Assembly: GCA_013398295.1 (NCBI GenBank)
Contig: VZSF01007798.1
Location: forward strand, 159,794-223,793
Direction: 5' to 3'
DNA length: 64,000 nt
Source: Chionis minor
Taxonomy: Eukaryota; Chordata; Aves; Charadriiformes; Chionididae
The notes beneath the pieces are model-generated. The model searched no databases, was not told where the DNA came from, and saw only the letters and a list, made by a program, of their open reading frames with translations. This document shows, piece after piece, positions 58,968 to 64,000 of the stretch. A program made the translations under genes and the position numbers. Position 1 is the first letter of the stretch. Each line of letters opens with the position of its first letter.

Positions 58968-60190
58968 TGATGATGAGTGGTGTTCCTCAGGGGGTTGGTA
59001 TTGGGACTGGTAATATTTAACATCTTTGTTGGTGACATGGATGTTGGGATGGAGGGCACCCTCAGCAAGTTTGCCGATGACACCAAGCTCTGTGCCATCG
59101 CTGACACGCTGGAGGGAAGGGATGCCATCTAAAGGGACCTTGACAGGCTGGAGAAGTGGGCCTGTGCCAACCTCATGAAGTTCAACTAGGCCAAGTGCAA
59201 GGTTCTGCATGTGGGTCAGGACAATCCCATGCACAAATCCCGGCTGGGCAGGGAATGGCTGGAGAGTGGCCCCAAGGAGAGGGACTGGGGGTGCTGGGGG
59301 GGAGAAGCTCAACGTGAGCCGGCACCGAGCGCTGGCAGCCCAGAACCCCCCCAGCCCTGGGCTGCATCCCCACAGCGNCCATCGCTGACACGCTGGAGGG
59401 AAGGGATGCCATCTAAAGGGACCTTGACAGGCTGGAGAAGTGGGCCTGTGCCAACCTCATGAAGTTCAACTAGGCCAAGTGCAAGGTTCTGCATGTGGGT
59501 CAGGACAATCCCATGCACAAATCCCGGCTGGGCAGGGAATGGCTGGAGAGGGGCCCCAAGGAGAGGGACTGGGGGTGCTGGGGGGGAGAAGCTCAACGTG
59601 AGCCGGCACCGAGCGCTGGCAGCCCAGAACCCCCCCAGCCCTGGGCTGCATCCCCACAGCGGGGGCAGCAGGGCCGGGGAGGGGATTCTGCCCCTCTGCT
59701 CCACTCCCCTGCTGTCTCCAGCTCTGGGGATCCCAACAGAAGGACATGGACCTGTTGGAGTGCATCCAGAGGAGGCCATGGAGATGATCAGAGGGATGCA
59801 GTATCTCTGCTGTGGGGACAGGCTGGGAGAGTTGGTGTTGTTCAGCCTGGAGAAGGCTCTGGGGAGATCTTATCCAGTATCTTTCCAGTATCTGAAGGGA
59901 GAGAAAGCTGGAGAGGGACTTTTTACAAGGGCATGTAGTGATAGGATGAGGGGTAATGGGTTCAAGCTGGAAGAGGAGAGATTTAGATATCAGGAAAAAA
60001 TCGTTGCCTGTGAGGGTGGTGAGCCCCTGGCCCAGGTTGCCCAGTGAAGCTGTGGCTGCCCCATCCCGGGTGGGTGAAGGCCAGGTTGGACGGGGCTTGG
60101 AGCAACCTGGGCTAGTGGGAGGTGTCCCTTCCCAGGGCAGGGGGTGGCACTGGATGATCCTTCCAACCCAAATCATTCTATGATTCTATG
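58968..60190 (+). mobile_element. CR1 LINE 3' part with reverse-transcriptase remnant
   Basis: The element starts in the reverse-transcriptase domain of CR1 ORF2. The catalytic FADD motif (F-A-D-D at 59070-59081) is followed by TKLC. The frame is broken by in-frame stops at 59130 (TAA) and 59187 (TAG), so it is a dead copy. Sequence continues through the ORF end and 3' UTR to AATCATTCTATGATTCTATG at 60190. Its 3' UTR (AGGTTGGACGGGGCTTGGAG) matches the 49.3-kb copy. The stated length is inflated by about 284 bases by the duplication described separately. Confidence 0.95.
59095..59661 (+). repeat. 283-bp direct duplication split by a single N, likely assembly artefact
   Basis: Bases 59095-59377 and 59379-59661 are the same CR1 segment, with one substitution (T at 59267, G at 59551). 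A single N at 59378 separates them. A CR1 element does not carry this segment twice. Overlapping contig ends joined without merging give exactly this pattern. The two stop codons and the flanking CR1 text appear once in each copy. Confidence 0.9.
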
Positions 60191-62269
60191 TGCCCCTTTA
60201 GAGGATATATCACTGTTCTTGAAGGCCAGGTGGGATCTTCTGCTCCATCAAAGCTAATTCACTATGTTCTTTGAAGTAGCACACATTCTCAGTATCTTCC
60301 ATATCCACCAACACAGAACTAATTGAAGCCTTTTGTGCTATCTCTATTATCCTGAGGGTTTCTTCTCTCGGATTAGGTGGTTTATAACTAGCTCATAAGT
60401 TAAAAATGCTGATTTCATGCCTCTTGTATTCATTTGTCTCCTCTGCTGAATTGCTTGTGTCTTGATGTGATCTGATCAGTGGTTACACAAGCTGTATTCA
60501 AATGAGTGGTCTGTAGCTGACAACCATTTATGTATATATATGTTCATTTTTTTAAATCAGTACCCCACGTCACCCATCTATGAATTTCTGCGAGGCTATC
60601 CAAGTCTCAGATGCACCAAAGCTTACAGCATCTTAGCAGAAACCTTATGATTCACTTGTTGCAGTGCTTTTCACTTCTTTCTCATTTAGATTTTCTTCTC
60701 AGTCTCTTGTAAATGTCTTTCAGCCCTGGGCTTCCCTCCTATTGTTGTGATTATCAGGAATGACTTAATTCCCCTCCAGGCATGAAGGCTCACTTGGTTC
60801 TGGAAGCTGGGGGTCTGCTCCTCCCAACATGCAGAAATTATTTTGCTAGCATTAGAGAAATTGCTTTGGTTTTGTGCATTAATGCTACTATCAAGCCCTA
60901 ACATGTTTTTTTCAGAGATTGCCGTGTTGCCTTGTCTCTGTTCTCTGTAGCTGTTTTAAGTAGTCAGACTTCCACATTTGCCTTGAATATCTTCTCCCTC
61001 TTTTTTTCCAGTTGCTTCCTTTAGAAATAGTTTTAAGTACTCTTAATCTCTCTCTTTCTCAAAGAGTTTTGTCTCACATTTTCTTCCCCTCTGGAGAAAA
61101 GTGTCACAGGACCTGACTTTCTTTGCTGTTATTTCAGAGACCACTCAGGCTGCATCTGGCTTAAGCTGGCAGATTTTGGTGAAGTTCTGACTCTTGTGGA
61201 GCAGAGCTGGCAGGAAGACACACTTTTATTACCATCTGTGATAGCCTGGGAGTATTTATACCTCTAAAAGGAGATCTTTTGATGTCCCTTTTTCTCCAAA
61301 CATTTTCTCCTGAAAAATTTATTTCTGTGGAGCACCAAATGTCCTTCCTTTCGCTTGCATAAGGATGACAAAAAGGAGGCCAAATAACATTGACCTATGG
61401 TGCTGTGCTGGTTTGAGTGATGGTTTTACATCCAGATACTCTCTTCCAATCTAATGAAGAAACTGGCGCTATTGTGTGCAAAACTTTCTGGTTTTATTTT
61501 TTTCTGGGTCTTTGCAAACAACCTGCCTAGAGTTGACCTGGTGTGTGCTTGGTTCACTGGCTCTCTGCAGCACCGTCTTCAGGCCAACACGACCTGACCA
61601 ACCTGACTACATGCTCAGTAGTCAGGCTCACTTCTGAGCTTCAAATTTAAATAGAGAGGGTGGACAACATGTTTTCCCCTGCAGTCTTTCCATATCTCCT
61701 TGTTGATGAGCCTTGCTATACTGCCTGGTAGGGCAGTTGCTCCTCCTTCAGCTCAGTTAATTTACTGTGCTGCACTGCTTCCTCCTGTATTTTTGCAAGA
61801 TTCTGCAGCCCTTAGGGCACACAAGTAAGACATTTCAACCTGTGCACAGAGCTGGTCCTCCAGGTTCACCTGTGGATAATGTTCTTTCTCTCGCCACTTC
61901 CATAAGTTTCTTGGTGTTTTGGTTAAGCAAGAACATCAGAATCGGAGCGCTGTTGTAACGGCGATCAATAATAACAATTGTATTCTTTCTGATAGTCTCT
62001 GGGAGCCCCAGGCAAGAACTAACATTTGGCAATGCAAGCACAGAGCAAAAATTCACTCCCAAGTAAACCACCTTCCCTTCACTCATTATCGGTCATCATC
62101 TTGCAGCTCTCTGGCAGCTCCTCAGATATGCTTCTTTTATCTATAGCCTTTCCCCTTCACACTGATTAGTCGGAAGGCTGATCATTTTCCCCAGAAGTAG
62201 CTGCATTTTACTACCCTATATCAATCTGCCATTTTTTTTTTTCCACAACCCTCCCTGTCATTTATCTAT
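60191..62269. other. AT-rich unique DNA, no gene seen
   Basis: The sequence is AT-rich with short frames and T-rich patches. The minus frame 62086-61835 (83 codons) is the longest and resembles nothing I know. No repeat family was assigned. Confidence 0.4.
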
Positions 62270-62530
62270 CCCCACTAACGCTGAAAGCTTCTGCAGCTCA
62301 GTAGGGGCAAATTTAATTAACCTGCTATTTTCTCCCATTCTCATCTAGATCATTAATGAGAGTATCTAATGAGTCTGGGTCTAATAGTGCTCCCAATGGC
62401 CTATCACAGCACATGTCCTCCTCTCAATATATCAACCAGTTAACATTAAGCTTCAATTGGGATCTTTCAGCCAGTGCTAGTTATTCCTCCAATGCAGTAC
62501 GAATCGCTGTTTCATGTAACATGTCAGGAG
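62270..62530 (-). mobile_element. Possible ancient CR1-like fragment
   Basis: CTAGATCATTAATGAGAGTA, CTCCCAATGGC and CAACCAGTTAACATTAAGC occur in the order seen in antisense copies of old CR1-like LINEs (the reverse-transcriptase region). The matches are patchy and the limits are guesses. Confidence 0.35.
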
Positions 62531-63279
62531 TGAGTTGGTTGATGCTGTAGTGCGTGTCGTCCATCTCCCTGCCTTACCCAGCCAACTGGAAAGTGCCAGG
62601 TCTCTGCCTCAAGTCAAGAACTGGGGAGATGTGACAACAAGGTCTCTCACCACATTGGGCTTATGGGTGAAATGGTTGTACACCAGTGGGCACCCCTGCA
62701 AGCCTCTCCTTACTCCGTTGGCTAAGGAAACCCCTTGCATGCTGAGGTCCATCCACACCTGGAGATGGAAGCACCCTCATGCTGCTAGGTAGCAAGAAAA
62801 TTTATGTGCCATCGGCTTCGCAGGCAGCTGAGATGAGTTTGAAAACTGCTGTGGCAGTTGCATTTTAGGTGCTGGCAGCTCTCAGGGAGGTTTGTCACTG
62901 CAAGAGCTGCTCTTGTCCCAGCGACTGGCCGCCGTTGCTGTTTCCTCACCTTGCTGCTCCCTGGCCAGCTAGAGATGAGGGGATGCTGCGCTGTGAGCAC
63001 CAGCCAGAGTCCCAGCAAAGGTGAACAGGAGAACATTGAGTTTGTTTCATTTCAATTCAGGGAGCGATTTTGAACAAACCCAGCCATCAGACACCCCCAC
63101 CCCGTACTCCATCACAGGAAACCCCAGAGGGACCTTCCAAATCTAGGATTAGCCTGTTCCCTGATAATAGCCTCTGGGCACCAGCAACTATCACGAGGGC
63201 TAAGAGGCATGCGTCACCTTCAGCAGGATTTAAACGTGTAAGAGGAGAGGAGTAAGAAATAGCTGCTGGATTTTAACAT
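62531..63279. other. Unassigned, no gene seen
   Basis: This is mixed-composition DNA between two possible ancient LINE remnants. No coding or RNA feature was recognised. Confidence 0.35.
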
Positions 63280-63480
63280 CAGCAAATGTCAAGCCATACT
63301 TTTGGGAATGGAAAAAAATGTAAGGTGACCTCGACTGCTGGGGAAAGAGTTGGAATGTTTTGATAATAAAGGGGATTTAGGGATCCAGAAAACATTATCT
63401 TAAGCATGAGGGACACGTGGTGGCTTCAACAAAGCCTGCTAGCACCTGGGAAGAATAAAGACCCAGAAGCTATCAAAGTA
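63280..63480 (+). mobile_element. Probable old CR1 fragment
   Basis: CTTTTGGGAATGGAAAAAAA, CTGGGGAAAGAGTTGGAATG, TTTAGGGATCCAG and ACAAAGCCTGCTAGCACCTG follow the plus-strand order of the CR1 ORF2 segment downstream of the reverse-transcriptase active site, and no long frame is intact. The young CR1 at 63765 lies close by in opposite orientation. Confidence 0.45.
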
Positions 63481-63764
63481 AGATCTATGTGAAGCCACCA
63501 GCTGAACCCAGCAGCACACATGGCTGGAGTTGCAAGGAGCGTGGATGGCTCTAGGGCAGGACACAGACCTCCCCGGCAGCTGGACCCTGCAGAAGTATGA
63601 AACAGTGAGCAGAGGGAAGCGCAAGCCTCTGCTCAGGGCAGAGGAAGACTCAGGGTTGTGGCAGCGTGAAGAAGAAAGGCTACTCTGTGGTGATGACTAC
63701 AAGAGGGATGCAGGCAGGAGTCGCTGTGTGTACGCATCAGTAGAGGCAGGAAGAGATTGCCCTT

Positions 63765-64000
63765 AGAATCATAGAATCACTTGGGTTGGAAGAGACCTTC
63801 AAGATCATCGAGTCCAACCATAAACCTCTGCCAAAACCACCCCTAACCCATGTCCCTCAGCACCACGTCTGCCCGGCTTTTAAATACCTCCAGGGATGGC
63901 GATTCCACCACTTCCCTGGGCAGCCAGTTCCAATGCTTGAGAACCCTTTCGGTAAAGAAGTTTTCCCTAATATCCAACCTAAACCTCCCCTGGCACAACT
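63765..64000 (-). mobile_element. CR1 LINE 3' end, relatively young, runs off window
   Basis: In antisense the element begins AGAATCATAGAATCACTTGG and continues with AAGATCATCGAGTCCAACCA. It goes on through AATACCTCCAGGGATGGCGA and AACCTCCCCTGGCACAACT to the last base, so it continues beyond the window. It is the reverse complement of the 37.8-kb copy with few differences, so it belongs to the same young subfamily. The 3' UTR and the end of ORF2 are inside the window. Confidence 0.95.

Noticed and set aside
59466..60176. 236-codon minus-strand frame and the plus frames 59493-60047
   Set aside because: They lie on the CR1 element at 58968-60190. The minus one is antisense and the plus ones are broken remnants of its ORF2 or out of frame.
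1..64000. CRISPR array, tRNA, rRNA, operon or phage features
   Set aside because: No regularly spaced repeats with spacers, no cloverleaf or rRNA sequence noticed by eye, and the sequence character is vertebrate. Small RNA genes could still be missed without a covariance-model search.

Overview
The window looks like nuclear DNA from a bird, in a draft assembly. The main evidence is at least six, probably nine or more, CR1 LINE fragments. Most are short pieces cut off at the 5' side, and the best-preserved copies end in the CR1-type terminal octamer repeat (ATTCTATG/ATTCTGTG). There is also a solo retroviral LTR with bird-ERV-like organisation. I see no prokaryotic signals (operons, Shine-Dalgarno spacing, long dense ORFs), no CRISPR array, and no tRNA or rRNA that I can recognise by eye. 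The species and chromosome cannot be determined from what I see.

Layout: bases 1-480 are a strong CpG island with GC boxes, which could be a promoter or first exon at the left edge. A 244-bp pure polypyrimidine tract (911-1154) and a (CCCTT)n array (3153-3225) follow. Two old minus-strand CR1 pieces lie at 4952-5085 and 5704-6345. From about 6.4 to 30.9 kb the DNA is mainly unique, with no exon I can defend. It carries an AT-rich block with a palindrome near 7.1 kb, a 49-bp alternating purine-pyrimidine run at 20.7 kb, and G- and C-homopolymers at 26.6 and 27.3 kb, the latter beside a 16-N gap. A 637-bp solo LTR on the minus strand occupies 30924-31560 and is bracketed by GCCAGCA. CR1 pieces follow at 37.8, 41.3, 44.3, 49.3, 50.4, 59.0 and 63.8 kb, with weaker ancient ones near 35.8, 62.4 and 63.4 kb.

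The CR1 copies fall into three groups. One relatively young group is 37.8, 44.3, 50.4 and 63.8 kb. A second lineage, with a different 3' region, is 49.3 and 59.0 kb. The rest are old and diverged. The 59.0-kb copy contains a 283-bp near-exact direct duplication split by a single N, which I read as an assembly artefact.

I find no protein-coding gene I can support. The long ORFs are chance ORFs in GC-rich DNA, products of simple repeats, or CR1 remnants. The window most likely lies between genes or inside large introns, possibly starting at the promoter of a neighbouring gene. The least explained item is an exon-like minus-strand open frame with a nearby AATAAA at 43.29-43.64 kb. Alignment to other birds and RNA-seq would decide both that frame and the AT-rich blocks suspected of being conserved non-coding elements.
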